A stretch of DNA of 64,000 nt from Neoceratodus forsteri (lineage: Eukaryota > Chordata > Ceratodontiformes > Ceratodontidae). Position numbers and translations under genes: made by a program. This document shows positions 45,303 to 56,822 of the stretch, piece by piece. The DNA lies in the NCBI GenBank assembly GCA_016271365.2, contig CM057459.1, positions 816,785,001 through 816,849,000 of the forward strand. Direction: 5' to 3'. Position 1 is the stretch's first letter. Every line of letters begins with the position of its first letter. The notes under the pieces were generated by a model. The model was not told the DNA's origin, did not search any database, and saw nothing but the letters and a program-made list of their open reading frames with translations.

Positions 45303-45690
45303 CTTCATTAATGCAATAGTTAGGGTTAAAGTGACAAATGTACTGAAACATGTTGTTAGGGTTTCCAACCGTAACACCCCACCACCACCCTGCACAAATG
45401 AAGAGGGATCAGGGTGGCATTGGCATCTTCAGGGATCGGGGTGGCATTGGCATCTTCAGCCCTAATGCTAACCACAATCCATTAGAAAATAAGCTGGGCG
45501 GGTACAGCATAGAAGAACTGGGTGATCTTTAAGGTTGAAGATGCTAATGCCAGCCCTGATCCCTCTTAATCTGTGCAAGGTTGGGGTGGGGCTTTAGGGT
45601 CAGAAACCCTAATGCCACATTTCTGTACTTTTGTCACTTTAACCCTATTTAATGCATTAGGAAAGTTTTTTGCAATGTATTTCCTTATTT
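45300..45690. repeat. TTAGGGTT palindrome module, copy 5
   Basis: ATTAATGCAATAGTTAGGGTT at 45310 is mirrored by AACCCTATTTAATGCATTAG near 45660; GAGGGATCAGGGTGGCATT is mirrored by its near complement at about 45555. The centre is near 45485, close to the centre of the 4.3-kb inverted repeat. Confidence 0.65.
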
Positions 45691-45724
45691 TTTGAGGTAG
45701 TATAATAGTATATTTATTTTACTG

Positions 45725-46150
45725 TGGGAGGGTCCTTCAGACCCTGTGCCCCATCTCTCCACAGATGCACATATGTATCTAGCTGTGGAAGTGACTTTAG
45801 GGGTGGGAATGCAGGGTCCTTCAGTATGGCAGCCAGCAGCACAGTGCCCCATAGATCCTACACTACAGCGACTTTAGGGATGGGAGTGCAGGGTTCTTCA
45901 GACCCTGCACTCCCGTTGTATCTCAGGCACCATCACAGTGGCCCACAGACCCTACACTACAATGTCTTTAGAGGTAAGAGAGCATGGTCCTTCAAACCCT
46001 TCACTCCCACAGTATCACATGCGGCAGCAAAGTACCTCACAGACCCTGTGCTACAACATTTTAGGGGTGGGAGCCATCCCTCCACAGATGATTATATGTA
46101 TCTAGCTATGGAAAGGCAGGGACCTCTGACCCCTGCACTTCCATGCATAA
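45725..46150 (+). repeat. tandem repeat, about four units of 85-105 bp
   Basis: Units contain TTTAGGG(G/A)TGGGAGTGCAGGG, CTTCAGACCCTGCACTCCC and CACAGACCCTACACTAC. They are present on the right side of the large inverted repeat only. Confidence 0.65.
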
Positions 46151-47550
46151 AGTTATGAGAAGGTGTAGCAAAATAGCTACAAATAGTCATAGCTGTGCCA
46201 TCTTAAATATGTTCCACCCCAAATGTTCAACATGACCTTATTATCATCTCACTGAATTTGCCCAGTGCTGAAAATGTTCAAATCCCCGCCAAACATAATT
46301 TTGGCAACTGCAATACCATTCTATGCCACAGATGTGAAACCACATTTTGACTAGGATTTGAAAAATTACAGCTGTGGCATATATATGGGTACTAAGAAGA
46401 CTATGTTGAAAATATGAGGTGAAATATAGAAAATGTCAAGTGTTATGAGCGTACGTAGCGAGATTGCAATGAATGGCAATAACACAGCCATTCTTTGAAA
46501 TTTTGACCCCAGATTTTCAACCTGGCCTTTTTGGGACCCTACATCATTAACACTGGTACTGACATTTTGTTACTCTGTCCCAAAAGGTGATTTCACACAG
46601 CAGCCACACCATTCTGCACAACAGGTGCAAAAACATATTTTGTTTAGGGTGTGAAAAATAACAGCTGTACTGTTCATGAGGTGGTGTGAAAAAAAATGGC
46701 TATGTTGAAATTGGAGTGAAAATATTAAAAATTGACAAAGTTACATGCATCCATACTAAAATTTCAAGGATTGCTTGTAACTCAGGTATTTCGGGGTATT
46801 TTTGCACCAAATTTTCAATATGGCCTTTTTAAAACCCCACCTCATGAACACTGTCACTGTTGTTTCATTACTCAGTACTGAAAGGTGGTTTCTTGCAGTG
46901 ACAGGGGAAATCTCCTTTTGGGGCCGAATAATGAAATGACACTGGCAGCGTTCATGAAATGGGGTCCCAAAATGCAAATGTTGAAAACTTGGTACAAAAA
47001 TACCTAAAAATGGTTGAGATATCAACATAAGTTCAAAATGCCATTGACAGACATTATACAGCACTTACCTTGATTCTTCAGTTTGTGATTCGGCTTTGAA
47101 GAATGCAGACATGTCCAGGTCCACTGAAGATGACAGCTGGCGAACACCATTGGTAAGCATAGAGGAAGGGGGGGTGTGGGGAAGTGGGTTGCTCAGTGGG
47201 AGGTTTGGGATGGGGAGAGGGAGGGGGAGATGGTGAGGGACTGTTTTCTTTTTTGAAGGATGTAAAAAAAAGATGTTGGAGACACTTCATTTTTGCAGGG
47301 TATGAAAAAAAGATGCCTGGGAACTGTTTTCTTTTTTTCAGGTACACTAAGCAAGATTTTTCTGACACTGGGGGAGGGCTTCCCAATGTCCCAGAGTACT
47401 GGCGAGGGTTGGAAATAACTGGGGGACACTGGGAGTAGGCTCCCCAGTGTCTCTCCCTGGTAAAGGAATTCTAGTGCTGACACAGGGATTGGGCATCCTG
47501 ATGTTGGCAAAATAAATAAATAAAATCCCAGGTGTAAGGTCTCAGCCCAA

Positions 47551-48755
47551 CAGTCCCAATGGTGAGCACCTCATAGAATCACACTCCACCGTTCAGATCT
47601 GCACAGCTCCATTCAACTCTGACTACAGACTGCTCACCGCAGCCTGCATCCGCCTTTCAACCCACTTGTGTCACAATTCCTTGAAAATGTGAGTGACGAT
47701 GAAAATGTTTTGCACCACCTTCCCCCACTTTCTCACTGTTATCCAGCAACTTGCAGTCTCACCCTGTCTTTCTTGCTCTCTCTTTGTACCTGTGTGTCTC
47801 TTTCTTCAACAGAGCACTTCAGTCTGGAACCACCTCCTATCACGCTCTGTATGCAGTGCTATGCTGAGCTTTCCCTGTACTTCTACCCACAGAGGAGATT
47901 AGGATGCATCAGTTTGTCAACTGCTCCCAGGACCGCAAACACCACTCCCACCATAATTGCCAGGTAAGGAGAAGCTGCCCATGGTAAATGAATCAGAGAG
48001 ACAACCTGCTACTGAGGGTCATTTTGTGGGTCAACTTAGCTGTGTGGCAACTGTGGGGGTTATAGGCTATCACTTTTCTGTGTTATGGGGCTGTGTCATC
48101 ACTCTGTGGCATTTCTCAGTGCTTTGCTGTCCAGCAGGCAGACCTGCTGACCTGTGCTGCAGATGTGCCACCTGGCTATTTACTGCCACAGCCACAATAT
48201 TGGGGGACATGTAGTTCTGTGGGGTGGGTGGGTGAGGTAGCAAACAGGGGGATTACAATGTGTGTTGCGGTGACCAGAGATCTGCAGGGTGGATCAGTGG
48301 GGAATGACTCATTGGGGGCTATCCTTTAAGGGTAAGTGCTTGACACTGCAGGATTACACCCCTGCCACAATGGGGAACAGAGGTTGGGGGTGGATAGCAT
48401 GCAGAGGGAGGGAGTGGGAGGGTTTAATTGAATGATGGCTACAGTATCAGGACTGTGATGGGGATGGGGAAGAGCAGACTTGGCAGGGGTGGGGCTGCAG
48501 AATGAAACAAAAGTTTTTATTGGTTGGGTTTAGTTTGTGGGTGGGCCAGAAAGATTTAAAAACATGGCAGTCCATCTTTCACAGTCACTTAGTGAGAGGT
48601 GCTGGGCTCTTGTCTCTTTCATGTGTTCTGTTGCTTGCCATGTTCTTCTGTTTCTTGCCATGTTCTGTGCTCTGTCTCCCCCAGAGCTGCCCACCATGAA
48701 GTCTTTGCTTGGTTCCCAAGATCTGTGGGTGGGTGCGTGGGGATGGCTATTTATG
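47551..48755. other. no recognised feature
   Basis: Mostly unique-looking sequence with short frames. Nothing recognised. Confidence 0.35.
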
Positions 48756-48757
48756 AT

Positions 48758-49120
48758 TTGAACAGTAAATGGTTATTTACTGTTCGAACAGTAAAGTTCT
48801 AACAGTAAATGGTTCTTTCCACCTTAATAACTTTGGCATTTTTCAATGAAATTGCCCAAAAGTTGGCATGTTCTGTCATGTTGCCAGTATTGCAAGATGT
48901 GGAAAGTTTCATGACAGTAGCTTTTATAGCTTTTGAGATATAAAGTGGTCAAAAAGCCAGAAATGAATATTTTTTCCCAAAGGATACAATGGGATTTTTT
49001 ACACTCATCTACAGCACACACAGAATGAAATTTTCCTCTGACATTTTTAGGGATGATGGGGTGTGTGCCAAGGGTATGCCTTTGGATGATTTGGTGAATA
49101 TTGCCTAGTAGGATATGTAT
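48758..49120 (+). repeat. module X, copy 7 (plus), with perfect terminal hairpin
   Basis: An 11-bp perfect hairpin GAACAGTAAAT (48760-48770) with its complement (48775-48785, loop GGTT). Then CACCTTAATAACTTTGG, TTCAATGAAATTGCCC, and at 49060 GGTATGCCTTTGGATG and TGGTGAATATTG. The stem sequence is quite unlike the other copies but pairs perfectly. Confidence 0.55.
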
Positions 49121-49382
49121 CATCCACTTGTAGATTGTTATATATGGCATTAACAGGATGCTGCATCACATAGTACACAAGTCACAGACATGTAACATGC
49201 TTTGAATATTTTAAGTATGTGCTAAAGAAAGAAAGTTATAAGTATGCAATATGTGTAGTACTGTATTTAACAATATGTAACTAGTATGTTGCTTTGTACA
49301 GGGTCGACTGTATTGTGTGCAAAGCAATCCATAAATGGATGTAAAACTCTTTAGTTGCAGTCTGTGAGTAATCTAATGACAG

Positions 49383-50300
49383 TATGAGAGACTGGTAAAA
49401 GATGAGCCCACTCACCAAGTGTCATATATAAAAAAAAATTATATTCTGTTTATTGAGTTTTTTCTTTTTACGAAAATGATCTAGATATCATAGAGCACAG
49501 AGTTCAAAAATATTGCATATGTTTTGGACAAAACCACCCTTCTTCAGTACATAAACATCTATGCTTATTCTATAAATAAATATTGTGTATGAGTATACAT
49601 TTTTTTAGAAACTTGATGGTTATATTTTCATTTATAAAAAACATTACTATATACTGTAGATTTCAGTTCCTCACCCAATTAGACATATCAGTGCCCTGAT
49701 GTCAATTGTAGATCTATAAATAATAAAAAATAATAGTCAAATGATTGGACTAAATATATTCTCAAAGTCCACTTCTAGTTAAATCTTTAAAGTTAAGCCT
49801 TCATAATTATATCACAAATTAATTGCATACCATATTTCCACTAATCAATTTTTTTCTGTATCTGTGTTGCAGTTTAAGAGCACAATCCTCATTCTCTCGC
49901 CTACCGGCAAAAAATATATATTTTTTTATTCATAGCATTCTTCTCATTGATATCTCTCATCATACACTTTTTAACATAAGTGTTCATTTTGTTATATAAA
50001 CAACATTCTCACAAAGGTAAATAAGCTCTAAACAGTGGCCAATAGTGCCTAACAGAGTACATATCTTGTGTGTACAACTGAAACCGGTATTTAAACATTG
50101 CCTGCTATTAAGTTACTCACTTTCTGAATGTTGAGGATATGCAATTGAATTAATTCATTTTCTGAATGACGGGGATATGCCTATGTAAATCTTTGCTTTA
50201 CATCACCATCTACAAGATGAGAATAATGAGGGTAATCAGTATTTAAACACTGCTTGTGCTCACAGCATTTAAAGTTAAAACATCTAGTTCAGTGTTGTTT
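49383..50300 (-). repeat. Penelope LTR-like flank, left, inverted
   Basis: On the minus strand this matches the right flank at 56823-58955 (which has a 1.2-kb insertion). It starts with the AAAAGATGAGCCCACTCACC block near 49397 and runs through TAGTGCCC-like, CCAATCATTTGAC-like and TTTGTGAGAATG-like stretches to CACTGAACTAGATG near 50290. It carries a decayed hammerhead-like motif at 49514-49551. Confidence 0.65.
49514..49551 (-). ncRNA. decayed hammerhead-ribozyme-like motif
   Basis: On the minus strand: TGTA, CTGAAGA, a GGG-loop-TCC stem, then AAAA where GAAA is expected, CATA and TGCA. The G12-equivalent base is changed to A, so it should be inactive. Confidence 0.35.
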
Positions 50301-50815
50301 CTTGTACTCACATTCTAGATGTTGGGGATGTTGCTTTGACTTCAGCTCTCTCTATACTGGAGGTGCAGACTGCATCTTGCACAGTGCTTTTATCTCAATT
50401 CTGTACGTGGAGAATCGGGGCAAGGTAATGAGTCTGTATCACATGACAGACTTCAAAACTCTGGGTGCCCGACCCGCTAGTAAGTGGCACCTAGCAACAA
50501 AAAACAACTTTGCCAGGTGTCTCCAAATAAAATTAATTTTTACAATAAAGTTCAACCAAACATGTTTTCTGTCTGATAATGAATGTTGCCAATGAAATTA
50601 TTATTGCAATACTCTCGCCAAAATTATTTAAACTATCAGTAACTGATCAAGATGCTGAACTGTTTATTGACATTCACACAGGGAACAGCCTGCTATACAG
50701 GGCTTCTTACAAAAACAATGTGTTCATCTCATTAACTTACTAAGTACAATTTTCAACCTATGTTTGTAAAATTGTCCAAGTTGTGAGTTAAATTAATATG
50801 GCAAAACAGTAAAAA

Positions 50816-50849
50816 AATATATATATATATATATATATACACATAAAAT

Positions 50850-50932
<83 letters not shown>
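50816..50932. repeat. (TA)n microsatellite with CA interruptions
   Basis: About 115 bp of TA with short ACACACA pieces, just upstream of the PLE coding region. Confidence 0.95.
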
Positions 50933-50933
<1 letters not shown>

Positions 50934-51044
50934 CCTCTGGGGGTATTTCCTATATCAAAATAATGGATCTCACAAAATGTGTCCCTCTCATGATGTAACT
51001 GACTATAGAATAGCAAAAACATTTAATTCTTTGTAGAAGCAAAC

Positions 51045-51674
51045 ATGGGTTACATAGATACGGAATTAGAGACAAAATGGTATGAGGTACAAACTCGTTG
51101 TTCTAGAGATTTCATGTTTTTGATAATAGAGTCTACCACGAGGGAACTTGGGAAAGTGGAAATAGATTTACAACAATATGAAACTGATATTAAGAATAAA
51201 TTCAGAATAGAAGAATTAAAAAGTTATTTGGAGAAGGTGAATGCACACATTGCTGAGTTTGAGTTTGTGGATGAATTGAGAGCTACAAAACTTAAAAAGT
51301 TCAAAAGATATTTAAATGATTACAGGAACAACAGGGTTTATACTTATAACAAGAAGTCCTTTGGTTTTGATGGGCGGTTCCAATACAGTTTGAAATCTGA
51401 ATCTTCTGCACCTTCATTGGGCAGTGACTCAGAAGCTGCTAGAACTGTACAACGAGGTAGAGATGGGAGTTTTTTTGGGAGGGGAGATTATGGAGGAGAT
51501 GACCACAATGTGGACAAGGAAAATGAGGATACTAGTATACATAGGAGGATATGGGGGGGAGCAAGGGACAGAACAGACATTGGACAAGGACCCTCAGGAA
51601 TAGATGAAACAGACAAAAATATAGATCCAGGGGACAAGAGAAAAGAAAACTCACAGGACCAGAAACTGAGCTAA
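51045..51674 (+). pseudogene. Penelope-like element, N-terminal region
   Basis: A 209-codon open frame starting MGYIDTELETKW. It is rich in charged residues and probably helical up to about residue 100 (ELKSYLEKVNAHIAEF; KLKKFKRYLNDYRNN), then Gly/Asp/Lys-rich. PLE proteins usually have a weakly conserved charged region ahead of the RT; the position and composition fit. I see no catalytic motif here. A stop at 51672 and a frame change separate it from the RT. Confidence 0.5.
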
Positions 51675-51723
51675 TTTTCAACATTTCTATAAGGTTTTTA
51701 ACCACAACTGAGAGGAAGGCCCT

Positions 51724-53019
51724 GTGCAAAGGTTTAACTTTCTGCCCCCCAGCCCAACCAATGAATTTGAACTTAAATTAGATTTTAATAGATTTTACCG
51801 TAAAATCAGATTAAAACAGTTTTCTGGGACACAAGTTGAAAACTGTGAGACAGATTTGGAGGAACTAAAGAAAAAGATGTTTTTAGGAAAGAGACTTCAT
51901 TTAAAATCCACTTTTGTGCCCCACATATTCCCCACACTATAGAAACTTATATCTCATTAGTTAACAGGGATATTGAGATACTCCTTAGCAAGGAAAGGAA
52001 CATGGACAGGAGATCTAGATTTAATCTGACAGCATCTCAGTATGCAGCTTTGTGGAATTTAGAGAAAAATTCAAATATTGTCATTAAAGGTGCTGATAAG
52101 GCAGGGGTATTGTTATTTTGGACTATAACCAATACAGACAGATGTGTAGTACATTATTGGAAAATACAGATTTTTACTTAAAGCTGGATCAGGATCTAAC
52201 CATTAGGATTAAGGATTTGATCAATAACTTATTATCAAGAGCACAGGAATCTAGGGAAATTTCAGAGTGAGAAAGGAATGCCTTGTTCAAGGCCACACCA
52301 ACAATCCCCTTTTTTCACACACTTCCTAAAATCCATAAGGATTTAAAAAAAAACTCCTGGTAGACTGATAGCATCAGGAATTAATTTGGTTCTGGAACCA
52401 CTCTCAGTTTATATGGACTATTACATCCTTCCACTAGTGGCTTCCACACGAACATATGTTAAAGAGTCTTCTGACATTCTCAAATTAATTGAAATGGAAA
52501 AATATTTGGATTTAGATGTAGGAGGATGTATTTTAGTGACATGGGATCTAAAAGACTTGTACACATCTATCCCCCACAGGGTTGGTTGTGAGGTACTACA
52601 GAGAGTATTAGTTCAGCAAAGGACAAATACAAAACCATCTAATACACTACTTCTAAAAATGGCAGAAATGGTATTAAAGCACGATTTCTTTAAATTTGAA
52701 CAATAGAGTCTTCAGATATATTGGATTGCAATGGGTTCCAGCATGGCACCCTCATATGCAAACTTATACATGAACTATTTTGAAACTAAACATGTTTCAT
52801 GAAAGTAATGAATTCCTTATGCATGTACGACATTGGAAGCACTTCATTGACGATGTAATCATCATATGGACAGGGAGTCTTGAACATTTGGAAGCATTTA
52901 ATGATTATTTGAAGTCCAGAACTAATCACTTGATTTTTGTAATGAATTACAGTAGACAGGAAATTTCTTACCTGGATGTATTAATATACAAAGATAGTAA
53001 TAGACTACAAACTAAATAA
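51724..53019 (+). pseudogene. Penelope-like element reverse transcriptase
   Basis: RT of the Penelope group, which primes at nicked target DNA and is related to telomerase RT. Blocks in order: IVIKGADKAG (about 52080) as in VIKPADKGG; LPKIHKDL (about 52323) and GRLIASG; EPLSVYMDYYILP; motif A TWDLKDLYTSIPH (about 52542-52580); GSMAPSYANLYMNYFE (about 52737-52785); motif C FIDDVIIIW (about 52843-52870); YLDVLIYKD (about 52970). Spread over at least four open segments with stops near 51940, 52270, 52706 and 53019, so inactive. The motif C aspartates remain. Confidence 0.8.
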
Positions 53020-53950
53020 TATCGAAAACATATGGACAAGAATTCTATTTTGAGGGAAGATAGCTTTCATCCAACATGCTTGATTGAATCTATTCCATAT
53101 AGTCAATTAGGGCAAAACAAAATTGCACTAAGGAAGATGATTTTTTAGAAGCATCAAATGAAATGAATGACCTATTTGTACAGAGAGGCTATGAGGCAGA
53201 CACTCTTTTACAAGTCAATATAAAAGCAGATGCACAAGACTGCAGTACACTACTGAATCAACAGAAAGAGAAAATAGATGAGACTACACAAACTAGGATA
53301 CCATTGACAACAAAATATAACGATGCTTTTTCTCCATAAAGTGGATTATTAATAAACACTGGGAAGTGTTGAAAGCAACCGAAACAGGATCTAGAATATT
53401 TGATCAGGCACTCATGGTGGTGGCTAAAAAGAACAGATCTGTGGGTGATAGACTTATGAATACTGATCATAAAATGCCGGATAGTTGACCAAAACATTTT
53501 TTTATCAGATCTAGACATCCGTGGGAATTATCAGGGTGGCCACTACATGCACTATAATAACATGTATAGAATAAAACAAATAAGGAACACTGCCTGAGAT
53601 GAAAACATAAAAACTGATCAATTCATAAATTGCCAGACCATAGGTGTCATTTATATACTGAAATGTCCATATGACAAAGTGTACATTGGCAAAACAGAAA
53701 GAATGCTCAAAACCAGGATTGGGGAGCATAAATCAGATATCAGAATGGCTAACATGACGTCCCAAGTGGCAAGACATTTTTTAGAAAAAGGCCTCCAGTT
53801 GCCATACTTACGTTTTTTTGGAGTTGAGAAAGTTGAACCTAAGTCTAGTGGTGATGACTACAGAACACAGCTTCTATTGAGAGAAACTTACTACATCAAC
53901 AGAAGTTTGTGCTTACTACTATATGGGCTGTATTGCAGATGCAAGTGTCT
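53020..53950 (+). pseudogene. Penelope-like element linker and GIY-YIG endonuclease
   Basis: After the RT a linker (HWEVLKATETGSRIF and NRSVGDRLM near 53365-53460) leads to a GIY-YIG nuclease. GVIYILKCP (about 53640-53670) and VYIGKTERMLKTRIGEHKSD (about 53680-53740) hold the paired Tyr motifs and the catalytic Arg; RETYYI (about 53882) holds the late Glu. This nuclease cuts the insertion site. The GIY-YIG part lies in one open frame (53679-54095). The EN-positive layout is like vertebrate Neptune/Poseidon-type PLEs; the exact subgroup is not resolved. Confidence 0.8.
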
Positions 53951-54560
53951 GTGCTCATATTTTAAATTGATTTTATTTATTTACTGCTGCAGCCTACGGT
54001 TGTGCCTTGACCCAGGAAGCAGTATAGGGATTGATAGTTTTCATGCCTATATGGAGAACCTACTGTTTTCTACTCCTGCAGTAGTTTTGTACTGAAAGTA
54101 TTTGTGGTGGCAGAATACATTAAGCACACATTAGAGAGCCTAGTGAAAGGCATTTATATTGCCCAAAACCATTCTTTGGTGGGAGATTTGTGACTGAGTA
54201 TGCTGACCTACCTACAGGTGTTCCAGATCATGGGATATATTAATACACTCCTCTGTGAGCGGGTAAGTGTGAGTGGGCTTGAGCACATAGTCACATGCTG
54301 AGATGCACACAGAGACACATGCGTCTTAGCACGTGTCCAGCATGTCAAGTGGGGCAACAGGGCAAAGGACTGGACAGTGTAGATGCTAGTGATCAGGTGA
54401 GCAGTTATATAGTGGAGGCCTACGGCCTAAAATAAAAGTGTACGGGACATGCTATGCATATGTGCCTAAATGATATAGGTAGTATAGGCCAGTATTAAAT
54501 TGCGACTTGAATGTGATTGTGATAGGCACGTTATCTGAAGATAGCATCAGATAATATTCC
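53951..54560. other. spacer after the PLE coding region
   Basis: No recognised motif; probably the PLE 3' region. Confidence 0.35.
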
Positions 54561-54945
54561 TCAAATAATGAAATCAGCCAAGTATAAAATACCTCACTGG
54601 CTAAATTATAATATCAGAAAATTAATCAAAAAAAGTCTAGATTATTTAGGACATTTAAAAAAAATGGTGATCTTGGAACATACGAGACTTTCAAGCACAT
54701 CCAAAAAAAGTGCAAAGTAAAACTTTGACAAGCCAAGAGGAATATGGAAATAAAGCTTGCTACCGAAGCAAATACTTCAAATACAAAACAATTTTATTCT
54801 TATGTTAATTCTTTAAAAAATTATTGGAATCAGATTGGACCAATAGGTGTGAAAAAGGCAAACTTTCTGAAAATAAACAAATGGCTGAGGTTTTCAATTA
54901 TTTATATTGCAGTGTACATGATAGGGGCCAAAACTCCAACCAAAC

Positions 54946-54950
<5 letters not shown>

Positions 54951-54999
<49 letters not shown>
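54951..54999. repeat. (TA)n microsatellite
   Basis: TA run inside the LINE pre-RT region. Confidence 0.95.
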
Positions 55000-55000
<1 letters not shown>

Positions 55001-55183
55001 CAGTATATGAAAATGAAGAAAATCATTATCAGGAAATTACTGAAGAGGAAACTGAGTGAAAAACAAAGGCATTAAAAACAGAATCATCTCCAGGACCAGA
55101 TAGAATATCCACAGGAATTCTTAAAATGATGTCCAACCACATTGCATCCCCACTCAAACTTCTGTTCAACCAATGCAATTCAA

Positions 55184-55491
55184 TTCAACTTTATTTTTGT
55201 AGCACCTTTCAAAGCCAAGGTGCTTAACACAAAACAGAAGGCAATATAAATACCATTCAAACATCAGGAATTACATTACCCACCATTTGGGAGGGACAAA
55301 TCAAATAAATAAGATTTAAGCTCAGTTTTAAATCTACTGATGGTTGGGCATTCAGTCAGCTGACGAGGTAGAGAGTTTCACAGGGTCAGAGATGAAAAAG
55401 CAAAGGCACGGGAACCAGACATCTTCAATCGTACTCTGGGAACCTCCAGCAATCCCTCGTCGGCAGAACGGAGAGGACAGAGGGGGCTTAT
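55184..55491 (-). mobile_element. 5'-truncated L2-type LINE 3' end, 11-bp TSD
   Basis: ATGCAATTCAA occurs at 55073+100, that is 55173-55183, and again at 55492-55502; the host LINE reading (LLFNQ to IPVDWK) resumes across it. On the minus strand the insert encodes the LINE C-terminus LEVPRVRLKMSGSRAFAF and NSLPRQLTECPTISRFK, then ends CTTTGAAAGGTGCTAC and AAAAATAAAGTTGAATTG. The tail type is common among fish-type LINEs. This is a clean target-primed insertion. Confidence 0.85.
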
Positions 55492-56822
55492 ATGCAATTC
55501 AAGATACCTGTTGATTGGAAAATAGTCCACATAGTCCCAATTTAAAAAAAAAAGGGGAACAAGAACTAGTGCAGAACTATTGCCCAATTAGTTTAGCAAG
55601 TGTGATAGGAAAAGTGATGGAGAACATTATTAGAGATAGAATATCAGAACATCAGAACATCAGAACAAACAAGTAATACTGACTATGATCAGCATGACTT
55701 TGTTAAAGATAGAGGCTGTATGTCAAATTTACTTCTTTTTTATGAACAGATTAGTACATACTTTGACAGAAACACATCATGTGATGTGATGTATCTGGAC
55801 TTCTCTAAAGCTTTTGACCAGGTGCCACATTAGGCAATAGCAGATAAAATGATAAAGATTGGCATTCCCGCTCTTACAGTAAAGTGGGTAGTAGATTGGC
55901 TGTCTGAGAGGAGACAGTGTGTTAAATAAGTGGACATCTGTCTGGTGAGGAGTCTGTTGGAAGTGGTGTGCTCCAGGGCTCTGTCCTGGGCCCGACACTG
56001 TTTAATGTGTTTACATTTGATATTACACAAAAACTACAGAGTACAGTTATAAAATATGCAGATGATTTAAAGTTTGGTGGCCCTTGTACCACTGAAATAG
56101 AAGTAGAAAAACTTCAAAAGGATTTGAATGCTATCTCCCTTTGGACCCAAGAATGGGATATGAAATTGAACATAGAGAAGTGTAAAGTGCTTCATTCAGG
56201 AAGACTTAATAATAAATTGAATTACTTTCTGGATAATGTCCCATTTAGTAAAACTGTTGGTGAAAAGGATCTAGGTATATATATATAAGTGATAATTTAA
56301 GTGCACAAAAGCAAGTAAGGGAGGCTACAAACAGGGCCAAAAGGGCAATATGGTTCACAAAGAAAAATATAGTATCCAGATCCAGCAGTGTTCTTATCCC
56401 CTTATATAGGGCATACGTTCGTCCTCGTCTTGAGTATTCATCTCAGATTTTGAACCCCTATAAAGTTTCTGAAAGAAATAAAGTAGAACAAGTACAGAGC
56501 CACTTCACAAAAAGGGTTAATGGTTACAGTAACATGCCTTATGCTGAAAGTTTACATTCCTTATGACTTATGTCTTTGGAAGTATGCAGGGCACGTGGTG
56601 ACATTCTGTTTCTATATGATGTACTTCAAAACCCTAGATTGATGTGTGATTTAGATATAGCCTTTAAAGATAATAATATGGAAATTAGGGGACACCCATT
56701 ACAAATTAAAGGAAAGAGGTTTAGATCGAATGCTAGGAAATATTCATATACTGTTAGAGTGGTAAATCTGTGGAATTCACTGCCACTACACATTATAATA
56801 GTAGAAAAAAAGAGCACATTTA

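Larger units (their letters stand above)
43225..47550. repeat. giant nested inverted repeat, about 4.3 kb
   Basis: The outer arms pair from 43225-44020 with 46995-47545. Matching landmarks: CCAACATC(G/A)GG(G/A)TGCCCAAT near 43250 with its complement near 47500; TCCCACTGAGCA near 43835 with its complement near 47195; GTTGATATCTCAGCCATTTT near 44010 with its complement near 47020. The implied centre is about 45.4-45.5 kb. The middle parts carry module Y (43990-44540 and 46200-47000). Two smaller palindromes (44585-45222 and 45300-45680) lie inside. Open frames within are short and not conserved. Confidence 0.7.

Noticed and set aside
33530..45690. TTAGGGTT motifs as interstitial telomeric repeats
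   Set aside because: Single words at fixed places in palindromes, never in tandem TTAGGG arrays.
47668..48329. Frames of 99, 85 and 78 codons as a possible gene
   Set aside because: No domain, no consistent splice signals and no single preferred frame.
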